From contig NZ_CP015092.1 of assembly GCF_001975705.1 (NCBI RefSeq), positions 92,354-156,353 of the forward strand: DNA of 64,000 bases, written 5' to 3'. This document shows, in pieces, positions 43,981 through 52,808 of this stretch. The stretch's first letter is position 1. Each line of letters starts with the position of its first letter. The notes beneath the pieces are model-generated. The model worked only from the letters and a program-made list of their open reading frames with translations, searched no databases and was not told the origin of the DNA. The DNA is from Salipiger abyssi. Its GTDB lineage: Bacteria; Pseudomonadota; Alphaproteobacteria; Rhodobacterales; Rhodobacteraceae. The position numbers were made by a program, and so were the translations under genes.

Positions 43981-45432
43981 TCACCCCGCGCAGCAGCTGA
44001 GTTTGGCTACATCCTTGTCGAAGGTTTGTGCGGCGAGTTTCAGCCCTTCGACCGTGGTCAAATAAGGAAAGATCGTCTCTCCGAGCGCCCGTGCGGTCAT
44101 GCCGAATATAAGCGCCATTGCCAGTGTCTGAATCGTGTCCGACCCCTCCGGTGCTGCGATCTGACCGCCCAGCAGGCGGTCGGTCTTCGCGTCGGCCACC
44201 AGCTTAATCACTCCGCGGGTATCGCGTGCAGCGACGGCGCGGGGCACGTTGTCGAGCGTGATCACACTGGTTTTGACCTTGTGCCCCGCCGCCTTGGCCT
44301 CAACCTCCGAAAGGCCGACGCCGGCCACTTGCGGGTCGGTAAACACGACCCACGGCATCGCCGCGTTGTCATAGCGCATCTGCTCCAATCCAAGGGCATT
44401 GTTGATCGCCACCTTGGCACCATAGGCCGCCATGTAGACGAACTGGTCACGGTCAGTGACATCGCCCGCGGCCCAGACGCCGGCACGCGTGGTCGCCATG
44501 TCCTGACCGACCTTGATAGAGCCGCGTGCGTCGGTCTCGATGCCAAGCTCTTCCAATCCAAGGTTCTCGGAATTGGCGATCCGGCCGGTGGTCACAACCA
44601 GCCGTTCGGCGGTCAGATCCTCGGTCTTGCCACCCCGTTCGACAGTCAGATTGACGCCGCCCGCAGCTTTCGCGACCGAGACGTAAGCAAGACCGGTCTC
44701 GACCGCGATGTCTTCGGCCTTCAGCGCTTGCGTCAGCGCCTGGGCCACCTCCGGTTCGGCGCCCGGCAGGAGGCGCGAGCGGGTCACTAGCGTGACCTTC
44801 ACCCCCAGCCTTGAAGCCATTTGCGCCAGCTCGCAGCCGATATAGCCGCCGCCCAGCACCAAGATGCTTTCGGGCCGGTCAGGCAAAGTCAATAGATCGG
44901 TGGAATCGAGGGGCTCCACTGTGTCGATCCCCTCGATCGCTGGCAGGTGGGGGCGCGAGCCGGTGGCGATCAGGACGCGCGGGGCGGATATCACCCGTCC
45001 TCCAACAGCGACGCCACCCTCGACCAATCGCGCCGGGCCATCCTCGATATAGGTAACGCTTTTATAGGCGGGCAGCAGGTCTATATATTTCTTGTGCCGC
45101 ATCTCCTCGACCAGATCGGTGGTGCCTTGCACTACGGCACCCCAATCCACCGCATGATCACAGGGCTCGACGCCCGGGAACCGGGCGGCCGACGCGCCGC
45201 CATGCACCGCCTCTGCGGCGCGGATCATCGCCTTGGACGGCACGCAGCCGACATTCACACAGGTGCCGCCGGTGGTGCCGTGCCCGATAAGCGCCACGCG
45301 CTTTCCGGCATCGGCTGCCGTGATCGAGGCAGAAAACCCGGCCGAGCCGGCACCAACGACAATGAGATCGTAGTTGTCATCGCGGGTTTCACTGGCAGTG
45401 CAGCAATCGTCTTTCGTTACAGTTTGGTCCAT
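43981..45432 (-). CDS. merA: Mercuric reductase MerA
   Basis: 483 aa from the ATG at 45432. FAD motif VVGAGSAGFSASI, redox-active GTCVNVGCVPSK, NAD(P)-binding VLGGGYIGCELAQM, and the C-terminal vicinal Cys pair (KLSCCAG) that delivers Hg(II). No N-terminal MerP-like domain, only a CC pair near residue 9. It reduces Hg(II) to Hg(0) with NADPH. Last gene of the mer operon. Confidence 0.97.
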   Translation of the reverse strand: MDQTVTKDDCCTASETRDDNYDLIVVGAGSAGFSASITAADAGKRVALIGHGTTGGTCVNVGCVPSKAMIRAAEAVHGGASAARFPGVEPCDHAVDWGAVVQGTTDLVEEMRHKKYIDLLPAYKSVTYIEDGPARLVEGGVAVGGRVISAPRVLIATGSRPHLPAIEGIDTVEPLDSTDLLTLPDRPESILVLGGGYIGCELAQMASRLGVKVTLVTRSRLLPGAEPEVAQALTQALKAEDIAVETGLAYVSVAKAAGGVNLTVERGGKTEDLTAERLVVTTGRIANSENLGLEELGIETDARGSIKVGQDMATTRAGVWAAGDVTDRDQFVYMAAYGAKVAINNALGLEQMRYDNAAMPWVVFTDPQVAGVGLSEVEAKAAGHKVKTSVITLDNVPRAVAARDTRGVIKLVADAKTDRLLGGQIAAPEGSDTIQTLAMALIFGMTARALGETIFPYLTTVEGLKLAAQTFDKDVAKLSCCAG

Positions 45433-45490
45433 TGGTTCTTCCTTAGCTTGCGATCGGTATCGCGACACGGCCCCGATCAATAATTTTGAA

Positions 45491-46840
45491 TCACACCATC
45501 GAACCGATGTCGGAGGCATAGCTCGGATAGGCGAAAATCATGGCCTTGATCTGGTTGGCGGTCTGCCCGGCACCCATGGCCATGGCGAAAAGATTGATCT
45601 GCTCCTCGGAGCCCGGCCCGATCAGATGCGCGCCGAGGATCTGTCCGCTGCCCTCTTCGACAAGAACCTTGAATCCGGTATGTTTCGCGCCGACGCGCAG
45701 CGACGAATACCAGTCCCCTGTCTTTTCGAAATGGGTGTCGAACTTCAGCCCCTGTTCCCTGGCCACCGCTTCCGACAAGCCCACGGTGGCCACCATCGGG
45801 AGGGTGAAGACTACCGACGGGATCGGCGGATAATCCACGGTACGCTCGTCTTCTCCAGCCAGCAGGTTCTTGCCTGCCACACGCCCTTCGAAGGCGGACA
45901 CCGGGGTCAGCTTGGGCCCACTGGCAGCGCAGTCGCCCGCGGCGAAGATCGCCGGATTGGTGGTGCGCATCGCGTCGCTCACCTTGATGCCACGGCGTGA
46001 GTATTCGACGCCGGCGGCCTCAAGGTTAAGGCGATCGATATTGGGCACCCGGCCCGTGCCATGCACCACCAGATCGCAAGTGATCGTTTCGGTGCCGTCG
46101 GGAGTTTCCACCGTGACGGTGAATTCGTCGCCCTGCTTTTCGATCTTCGCCACCTTCGCCTTGGTGCGGAGATCGACGCCGAGCTCTTCGGTTGCCTCAA
46201 CCAGCATTGCGACCAAGTCGGGATCGAAAGGACCCAAGGGGCGGTCCATCATCTCCAGCACTGTCACTTCGCGCGCGCCCGCCCGCTTGACAATATGGGC
46301 GAATTCCATGGCGATGAAGCCGCCGCCGACAAAGGCGATGCGGTTCGGTCGCTCAGGCAGTTCCAGGAATTCGGTGCTGGTGGTCAGATGCTCTTCGCCC
46401 GGGATGTTCAGCGTCATCGGCCGCGCGCCGGTGGCGATATGAAAATGCTTCGCGGTCAGGGTCTCGCCGTTCAACTCGATCGTATTGGGGCCGGTGAACC
46501 GTGCCAGCCCATGCAAGACGTCGATCCCCGCTTTTTCCAACCCGGCTTCGATGCGCGGTGGCATAGCTTCGGTGAAGCTGCGCTTGAAGGCGATCATGTC
46601 GGGCCAGTTGACCGAAGGTTGCGCCTCCAGCCCCTTGCCTTCCATGTTTTCGGCCCATTCGACACCCTCGGTGACCGCGACCAGCATTTTCTTGGGGTCG
46701 CAGCCGCGCAGGGCGCAGGTGCCGCCATGGGGTTCGCTGTCGATGCTGGCGACGCTCCAGCCTGCATCCGCGGCCATCCGGGCGACGCCATTTCCAGCGG
46801 TGCCGCCGCCGATCACGATGAGGTCATAGGTCTTGGTCAT
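45491..46840 (-). CDS. Glutathione-reductase-like FAD oxidoreductase in mer operon
   Basis: 449 aa. DLIVIGGGTAGNGVARM FAD motif, redox pair GGTCALRGCDPKK, second Rossmann site FVGGGFIAMEFAHI. It lacks the C-terminal Cys pair of MerA. Class I pyridine nucleotide-disulfide oxidoreductase; substrate unknown, perhaps a low-molecular-weight thiol that chelates Hg(II). Lies between merF-like gene and merA. Confidence 0.88.
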   Translation of the reverse strand: MTKTYDLIVIGGGTAGNGVARMAADAGWSVASIDSEPHGGTCALRGCDPKKMLVAVTEGVEWAENMEGKGLEAQPSVNWPDMIAFKRSFTEAMPPRIEAGLEKAGIDVLHGLARFTGPNTIELNGETLTAKHFHIATGARPMTLNIPGEEHLTTSTEFLELPERPNRIAFVGGGFIAMEFAHIVKRAGAREVTVLEMMDRPLGPFDPDLVAMLVEATEELGVDLRTKAKVAKIEKQGDEFTVTVETPDGTETITCDLVVHGTGRVPNIDRLNLEAAGVEYSRRGIKVSDAMRTTNPAIFAAGDCAASGPKLTPVSAFEGRVAGKNLLAGEDERTVDYPPIPSVVFTLPMVATVGLSEAVAREQGLKFDTHFEKTGDWYSSLRVGAKHTGFKVLVEEGSGQILGAHLIGPGSEEQINLFAMAMGAGQTANQIKAMIFAYPSYASDIGSMV

Positions 46841-47264
46841 ACCTGTTCCTTTCCTTGTGCCAGTTTCTCTTGATCCGGCTCACTGCTGAACTGCCTGATT
46901 TTCTGAGCCAGAGCGCATATCCCGCCACCGCCAAAGCGGCGGCAACCGAGATCCGCAGAGCAAAGCGGAACTCCAGCCAGAACAGCAGAGCCGAAAGAAC
47001 AACCGCCAAGCCGATGAGAAGGGCTTTCGGACTGTGCCCTGGTCTGCCGGCTTGCTGCCACAGGGCATATGCAACCGCACTCAGCGAGGCGAAGAGCATC
47101 GGGAAAAGCGCGTAGTCGAGCCAACCAACAACGGCAGAAAGTCCGACCCCGGCGACGATCAGCACCAGGAACGGCGTGAAGCAACAGATCGCCGCAAATA
47201 CGCTGCCGATGAGGCCGCGCCGCAAAAGGGTCGTGGGTTCATTGTTATTGTTCATGTCTGTCAT
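46824..47264 (-). CDS. merF: MerF-like mercury transporter, extended
   Basis: 146 aa. Helix 1 carries the vicinal pair in AAICCFTPFLV, as in MerF/MerT. The classical MerF has two helices and ~81 residues; here two further helices are added (LLIGLAVVLSALLFWLEF, SVAAALAVAGYALWL). Overlaps the next gene by 17 bp. Alternative start ATG 47255. Confidence 0.82.
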   Translation of the reverse strand: MTDMNNNNEPTTLLRRGLIGSVFAAICCFTPFLVLIVAGVGLSAVVGWLDYALFPMLFASLSAVAYALWQQAGRPGHSPKALLIGLAVVLSALLFWLEFRFALRISVAAALAVAGYALWLRKSGSSAVSRIKRNWHKERNRYDQDL

Positions 47265-47301
47265 GCTGTCTCCAGCTCCGAGTGCGGGTCGGTGAATGCG
47301 A

Positions 47302-47607
47302 TCAGAAATCGCCGGACTCGACGATGTCCGCCGAATAGCCGGTGGCGCGGATTGCTTCGACGATCATGTCCTGATCGGCGGCCTCGTCATCAAAGGCGAC
47401 GATGTAGGTGCCGGTGCCGAATTCCTCTCCTTCCATGAAGTCGATGATCTCGACCGAGGGAACGCCCCGCATGGCCGCCGCCACCGTGTAGGAGCAGGTC
47501 GGGCATGTCAGTTCGCCTACCCCGATATTGATGCGCTGTTCGGCGGCGCTGGCGGGGGAAGCTGCGAGAGTGCCAACGACCGCAAGGGCAAGATGGAGTG
47601 ACTTCAT
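47302..47607 (-). CDS. merP: Periplasmic mercury-binding protein MerP
   Basis: 101 aa with signal peptide ending ASPASAAE. HMA-fold with metal loop LTCPTCSYTV instead of the common GMTCxxC context; an acidic C-terminus. Hands Hg(II) to MerT. 12 bp after the merT stop. Confidence 0.88.
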   Translation of the reverse strand: MKSLHLALAVVGTLAASPASAAEQRINIGVGELTCPTCSYTVAAAMRGVPSVEIIDFMEGEEFGTGTYIVAFDDEAADQDMIVEAIRATGYSADIVESGDF

Positions 47608-47619
47608 GGGTTCGGCCTT

Positions 47620-48027
47620 TCAGTAGGACAGAAGGTATGGGGTGAGATAGGGAAAGATCATCGCGACGGTGACGATGGCGGTGGCAATCCAAAGAATGGA
47701 TCGCATGAGTTTCCGGTTCATGGGGCGCGCGCAGGTGCCATCCGCGCAGGCCTCAGTCGGGATCGGACGGTAGGCCTTGTAGAATCCATAGCCGATGCAG
47801 GCGGCACTCAGCGCGAAGGTGATCCATTTGTACTGGTAGAGAACGCCCAGCTGCGCAATGAAAACGCCGGTAACGCCGAAGCTGACCAGCACCAGCGGCA
47901 GGATGCAGCATGAGGTCATCGCCAGCGCGCCAAGCGCGCCGAGCCAGGTTGTCGTCCATGCCTTTTTGTCGGCAGCCCCTGTTTCGTCCATTGCCGTCTG
48001 CCGGTCGGCGGATGTGGTTTCAGTCAT
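47620..48027 (-). CDS. merT: Mercuric ion transporter MerT
   Basis: 135 aa. Three helices; first with AMTSCCILPLVLVSFGVTG. Cytosolic loop pair CADGTCARP receives Hg(II). First gene behind the mer promoter. Confidence 0.93.
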   Translation of the reverse strand: MTETTSADRQTAMDETGAADKKAWTTTWLGALGALAMTSCCILPLVLVSFGVTGVFIAQLGVLYQYKWITFALSAACIGYGFYKAYRPIPTEACADGTCARPMNRKLMRSILWIATAIVTVAMIFPYLTPYLLSY

Positions 48028-48060
48028 GGTTCGAATCATCCTTGCCTCAGTGATGATCTC

Positions 48061-48091
48061 AATCTAGGGTCTGTAGCAGGTACAGGCTCAA
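48061..48091 (-). promoter_or_regulatory. mer operator-promoter
   Basis: Minus strand: -35 TTGAGC (48086-48091), 19-bp spacer with dyad CTGTACCTGCTACAG, -10 TAGATT (48061-48066). Classic MerR-activated promoter, divergent from merR. Confidence 0.9.
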
Positions 48092-48102
48092 GAGGGTCAA
48101 AC

Positions 48103-48525
48103 GTGAAAAATCGTCACAGATCGGTGAAGGTCCTCAGGCGCGGAGATCTGGCCAGGCTGACCGGCTGCAATCTCGAGACCATTCGCTACTACGAGAACAT
48201 CGGCGTTATGCCCGAGCCGCCGCGCTCCAGCAAAAACTATCGCGTCTACGATGATCGGCATGTCGCGCGCTTGTGCTTCATCATGCGCGCGCGCGAGCTT
48301 GGGTTCACGCTCGACGAAGTCCGCGATCTGCTCGCCTTGGTCGATGGCGGTGCCCAGACCTGCGGCGAGGTGCAGGGTCTGGCAAATTCGCATCTCGCCT
48401 CGGTCCGCGCCAAGATCGACGATCTCAAACGCATCGAACGCGTGCTGTCTTCCACCGTGGCGCAATGCACCGGTGACGATGTCCCTGAATGCCCTGTGAT
48501 CGACGCGCTGACGGAGGTGACCTGA
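48103..48525 (+). CDS. merR: Mercury-responsive regulator MerR
   Basis: 140 aa, GTG start. Helix-turn-helix with TGCNLETIRYYENIGVM. Three likely Hg ligands: the Cys in QTCGEV (MerR Cys82 position) and CTGDDVPEC. The last pair is spaced C-x7-C, one residue shorter than in Tn501 MerR (C-x8-C). Divergent from merT. Confidence 0.92.
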   Translation: MKNRHRSVKVLRRGDLARLTGCNLETIRYYENIGVMPEPPRSSKNYRVYDDRHVARLCFIMRARELGFTLDEVRDLLALVDGGAQTCGEVQGLANSHLASVRAKIDDLKRIERVLSSTVAQCTGDDVPECPVIDALTEVT

Positions 48526-48594
48526 AGGGCCATAGTTGAGGACGCCCATGCATGTCAGCCAAGCGGACAATGGTGCCAGCGCCGTTGTTTGCGA

Positions 48595-49587
48595 TCATTC
48601 GTTCCCCGCGGAGTCCTGCGTGGTCGCCGCATGTTCGGGGACCAGATAGCGCGGCACGATCCACAGATAGGCGACCATGCCGAAGAGCTCGACGAGCGAC
48701 TGGAAGACGATGACCACGGCCGCCACGTTCCACTCCGGTCCAAGCACCAGCACCAGCGGAAGTACGACGAAGGAGTTGCGGGTTCAGAGCGAGAAGATGA
48801 CCGTTCGTCACCCGCTAGTGGACAATCCGGCCGCCCGCCCGGTCGCCGCACCGAGAAGTGCTGCGGCGACGAGGTAGGCGACGTAGGCGCCCGCCACCTG
48901 CGCCAAAACCGGCAGCGCATCCCGTACCGCGTCGACTTGCGAGGCCGCGATCAGGAACACCACGACAGCCAGAAGCGGAACCGGCAGCCAGGCGAGGCGA
49001 TTTACGATCGCGGCCCGCTCCGGGCGCGCCTCTGCCCAACGCTCCAGCAGGAAAGCCGCTGTGAGCGGCAGCAGGACAAGCGCCGCAAAGACGGCGGCAA
49101 TGCGGTCGGCGGCGAGAAGCTCAAAGAATGCCTCGCCGAGAAAAAGCCAAAGGAAGAGCGGCAGACAGGCGAACTGAACCGCGAGGAGGATCGGTGTCGC
49201 GGACGCGGCACGCACCGCATCGCCGCGACCGAGATGGGTGAATGTGATGAACCAGTCGGTGCAGGGCACCAGCAGCACGACAAGCACCCCGAGCCGAAGC
49301 GCAGGATCGTCAGGCAGGAACGCGATCAGCCCCCAGACCAGCAGCGGCACCAGGACGAAATTGCCGATCAACATGGTGCCGATGAAACGCCGGTCGCGCG
49401 TCGCGCGCGGCAGGTGCGCTAGCGGCATCTGAGCGAAGGTAGTGAAAAGCATAAGCCCCAACACCGGCCAAAGCAGCGCCTCGAACACCCCCGAGATACC
49501 GGGGGCGAGCGAGCCCAAGACCAGACCGGAAAGGATGGCAGCGAGGTAGATCCAGGCTTGATGGCGTTCGAGATTTTGCAGCTTCAT
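48595..49587 (-). pseudogene. Arsenite/ACR3-type transporter (bile acid:Na symporter superfamily) with two in-frame TGA codons
   Basis: An uninterrupted frame from 49587 runs to TGA at 48808-48810 (259 aa, ten helices, VPCTDWFITFTHLG). The same frame, past a second TGA at 48784-48786, continues TRNSFVVLPLVLVLGPEWN and two more helices to the true stop at 48595. No frameshift is needed. The last two helices are lost unless read through. Confidence 0.8.
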
Positions 49588-49694
49588 GTCCTGCCCCTGC
49601 TCTTTCCGAAGGCGATTTTCAAGAAGACATCACTGGACAGGCCATTGCGACAACGGCTCGTTCGTCGCTTGGAGCGTTGTATGGTCTGTCCGGT

Positions 49695-49795
49695 TTATAC
49701 CCGCAGACCGGTCACGACCCAGTCGACAATGCTTTCATGGTAGTTGGGGACGTGGCGATAGCCGAATTGTCTCAGCCGATCAGCCGAACTCTTTG
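49695..49795 (-). pseudogene. Possible rhodanese C-terminal remnant
   Basis: About 33 codons read ADRLRQFGYRHVPNYHESIV, then DWVVTGLRV and stop, matching the last helix-loop of rhodanese domains. No upstream domain is present. The remainder of 49588-49884 holds nothing clear. Confidence 0.35.
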
Positions 49796-49884
49796 ACCTC
49801 GAGCATCTGCAAAACGGTGCTCCTCACCGTTTCAGCCGTGCTGCGGATAGACGCAACATCGGCGCGCACAGATCGCTTCGACAA

Positions 49885-50970
49885 TCAGTTTGTGGCGCGC
49901 CACATTCGGAACCGTCCTTGCCCTGTTAGCTCGCGGACCAGATCCCGCGCTTCCATCCAGGCGAGGTTGCGCTGGACAGCGGCGCGGCTGGCTCCGGTCA
50001 GGGCCTCGGCCATAGGGGCAGAGACCAGGGGCCATTCGGTCAGCACTCCGCGCAGGGCTGGCGGCGTCTTGCCCGAGAGTGGGGTCATCTCGGCTTCCGC
50101 CAGCGCCGACCATGTCTCGATATCGTCGAGGTGCCGCATCGCGGTCAGGCAGGCCGTTTCCATTTTCTCGAGCCAGCGCGCCAAACGTTCAGCCGGGGGG
50201 CCGCCGGCGCGCAGCGCCCCCGCCCCACCCATGGCCAGGGGTGCGAATATTGCCCCCTCGCCCTCATGCGCGGCAATGCGCGACGCCGTGACCGCCGCTT
50301 CCATTCGGTTGCTCTGCTGTCCGAGGCCCGCGAGGCTCCAGAGGTGAAACCCCATGCAGGCACGCGTGATCGGGTGCAGGTCGGCGGCTTGCGCCATCAG
50401 GTCAAGCCACCCGCCCGCGCGATCCGCGAAGGGCTCGGCTTCATCCACCATGTTCTCGGGGTCACGGCGATCGAGGAAGGCGGACAGGTCCACGTCTGGG
50501 CCGGGACCGCCTGTAAGACGCCGCACCGCCCATCCGACACGCGCAAGCGCTGCGGTGTCGTCCTGCACGCCGGACAAGCGCATGGATATCCAGAGCGCCA
50601 GCCGATCCGGGCCAATTCGGTCGCCTGCAAACCAGCTGAGGTCTGCCGCCTCGATCAACGCAAGCCTGTGCCGCCAGCCTTCCGGGCCACGCTTCAGACG
50701 GTCGTCTAGCGCCCCGATCCGGCCGGCCACACGGGCAAGGCGGGCAGCATGGCCCGCCTCGGCACGTCGCCAATCGTCAAGAACAGCGGTCTCACGCACT
50801 TCGGCCCTAGGTCCGGGCGGCAGATAATGCGGCTCCTCTTCCATCGGACCGGGCAAGAACCACAGGTCGTCCTCAGAAGTCTCTTCAAGCTCCTCCGCAT
50901 CCTCAAGAGGATCATCAAAAATATTATACTTTATACATGCTTGAGGCTCCATATGTGCAAAATATGGCAT
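49885..50970 (-). CDS. DUF1612-like protein with C-terminal helix-turn-helix
   Basis: 361 aa. Acidic N-terminus, then a helical body (RIGALDDRLKRGPEGWRHRLALIEAADLSWFAGD) similar to RHE_PE00001/DUF1612 proteins common on alphaproteobacterial plasmids, and a C-terminal winged-helix-like part (LTGASRAAVQRNLAWMEARDLVRELTGQGRFRMWR). Probably a regulator; target unknown. Family assignment is by memory. Confidence 0.6.
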   Translation of the reverse strand: MPYFAHMEPQACIKYNIFDDPLEDAEELEETSEDDLWFLPGPMEEEPHYLPPGPRAEVRETAVLDDWRRAEAGHAARLARVAGRIGALDDRLKRGPEGWRHRLALIEAADLSWFAGDRIGPDRLALWISMRLSGVQDDTAALARVGWAVRRLTGGPGPDVDLSAFLDRRDPENMVDEAEPFADRAGGWLDLMAQAADLHPITRACMGFHLWSLAGLGQQSNRMEAAVTASRIAAHEGEGAIFAPLAMGGAGALRAGGPPAERLARWLEKMETACLTAMRHLDDIETWSALAEAEMTPLSGKTPPALRGVLTEWPLVSAPMAEALTGASRAAVQRNLAWMEARDLVRELTGQGRFRMWRATN

Positions 50971-51137
50971 TTTGGCATTTTACCCAAGGGTTTTGTCAGG
51001 GTGCGCCTGCACACTTTATATAGCACGTGCGCGCAATGGTCTGCGAGAGCTCGCTGATCGCGCTCAGCGTAAGGGAACCAAGGTGTCGCGTTGCCCTTAA
51101 ATCTGAGACACGACGCGTTCGGGGATATTTTTTGCCC

Positions 51138-51929
51138 TTAATTATGAGATTCCACTGCCATCGCGCCTATGCTTTTCGCGCGCTGCCGGGCGATGTAAAC
51201 AACCGCGGCAAGCAGACGTGGCTCCTTATCGAAGGCGCGCAATAGAGCAACCCTTGCATAGTCGTCGATGCCGGAGCTTGAGATGGCCGCTTTGACCAGT
51301 GGACGGGATTGGGCTGCATCAATTGCAGCAAGGCCAAACAGCCTTACTTCCAGCCTGTGGCCCTGAAGAGCGTATAACGGATCTCCGCGGAAGGCCTTTA
51401 ATGATATGGCAAAGGTGACCGCGCGCATTGCGCGCCGAAATTGCTTGGAGCTGCGTAATCGCGCGGCGTATTCAAGCCGCGCGGCGCCGTTGCGCGCACG
51501 ATTTATCAGCTTTTCGGGCATCTGTTCGCCACTGGCCTTGCCGAGCGTCGGCACAAGTCTCGTCCCACAAACCTGGCAGTCGAATGCCCAGGCTCGCCTC
51601 CAATGCTTGAGCGAAAGGCCCTCTCTGGAACATTGCAGGCAATGCTGGAATGGTATCTGGGCCGTCAGCGAGGCTTCTCGTGTCGTCATTGCTGGGAAGG
51701 TCAAAGATCGCACAACATCTGGGTCAATCCGTGCGGCGTTGGCAATCTTCGCCGCCGCAGCCGCGTCGACGTTGAAGTTCAAGGCGGTGCCATGCGCGGT
51801 ATCGATTCTGAGATGAGCCAGTAGTTCCGCATCATCACAGTAGTTGGCCGCCGCCAGCCTAGACAACCAACCTGACAACAACTCGTCGGGCAGCGGCGCG
51901 ACAGTCTTGGGCAGCGGGTGCGGCTTCAC
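51138..51929 (-). CDS. tniQ: TniQ-family transposition protein (copy 1)
   Basis: 263 aa from the GTG at 51929 overlapping the tniB stop (ATG at 51989 alternative). TniQ domain LPDELLSGWLSRLAAANYCD and zinc ligands HCLQCSREG, FDCQVCGTRL. TniQ/TnsD proteins help select targets. Stop codon lies in an end repeat. Confidence 0.9.
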   Translation of the reverse strand: MKPHPLPKTVAPLPDELLSGWLSRLAAANYCDDAELLAHLRIDTAHGTALNFNVDAAAAAKIANAARIDPDVVRSLTFPAMTTREASLTAQIPFQHCLQCSREGLSLKHWRRAWAFDCQVCGTRLVPTLGKASGEQMPEKLINRARNGAARLEYAARLRSSKQFRRAMRAVTFAISLKAFRGDPLYALQGHRLEVRLFGLAAIDAAQSRPLVKAAISSSGIDDYARVALLRAFDKEPRLLAAVVYIARQRAKSIGAMAVESHN

Positions 51930-52807
51930 ACCCCGGACTTCTCGAGCCGCCGATGGGGGTTCGCATGGCGCGACCAAACCGGCGTCCATTTTGCGATTGC
52001 GTCATCGGTGATGCATTCATCACCTGTGACAATGGCGTCGATGGAAAGATCCTTGATCAGGGCGAAGATGCGCGAGGTCACCCCGCCGGTCAGCGCAAGT
52101 ATCTGCTTTAGTGACTTGACCTTCAGATTGGATTTCTTCTCGAGGGGCATTGCCGCGATGAGTGTCTGGATCATGTCCGAGAACTCGGCGTCGTCGCGCC
52201 AGTTTGGAAGGTGATGTTCGTCCAGCCGCCTGGCAAGCTGGATATCACCACGGATGGCATCGACGGCCTCGCTGACCCCCAGGCAGACCAGCGACACTTC
52301 GAGTTCATTGCTGAGATACCGCAGAACATTGAGAAAGCGGCGCTGTTCGCGGTGGGTCCCGGCCAAGAGGTTGTGGACTTCGTCGATCATGATCATCCGC
52401 AGGCCAAGGTCGCGCAAGAGCGCGACGACACGGACTTCGAGGGAGGCCACATTTTGAGCGCGCGCGCTCAGTGCCGTGGCCGGTGCCCCGACGGTCGCCA
52501 GGATGTGCAGATAGAACCGTCGTTCGTCGGGAGCTGGTGGTGCTTGTAACAGTAACAGCGGCGTTCGCGTAATTCCCGATGCTGGGTCATATTCCGGTGC
52601 ATATCTGCGCGAAAGATTGCGGGCGATCATCGTCTTTCCGATCCCGGACGCGCCATGCACAAGAAGGCCAGGCATACGGGTTTGCCTTGGCGCTTCGATC
52701 ATACACTGCAAACGGTCCAGAACTTGTTCGGCCCGCGGAAAGCCAATCCAGATATCCGATTGAATGAGGGTGATCCGACCGTCTTCCTCTGTTTTTCCTG
52801 CCCTCAA
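51926..52807 (-). CDS. tniB: TniB/TnsC-like AAA+ ATPase (copy 1)
   Basis: 293 aa from the TTG at 52807, 1 bp after tniA. Walker A VHGASGIGKTM, Walker B MIMIDEVHNLLAG. Regulator that recruits the transposase to the target. Identical to copy 2. Confidence 0.92.
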   Translation of the reverse strand: MRAGKTEEDGRITLIQSDIWIGFPRAEQVLDRLQCMIEAPRQTRMPGLLVHGASGIGKTMIARNLSRRYAPEYDPASGITRTPLLLLQAPPAPDERRFYLHILATVGAPATALSARAQNVASLEVRVVALLRDLGLRMIMIDEVHNLLAGTHREQRRFLNVLRYLSNELEVSLVCLGVSEAVDAIRGDIQLARRLDEHHLPNWRDDAEFSDMIQTLIAAMPLEKKSNLKVKSLKQILALTGGVTSRIFALIKDLSIDAIVTGDECITDDAIAKWTPVWSRHANPHRRLEKSGV

Positions 52808-52808
52808 T

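Noticed and set aside
48784..48810. UGA recoding (selenocysteine or alternative code) in the ACR3-type gene
   Set aside because: No selenocysteine element was seen and TGA is used as the normal stop across the window; point mutation is simpler.
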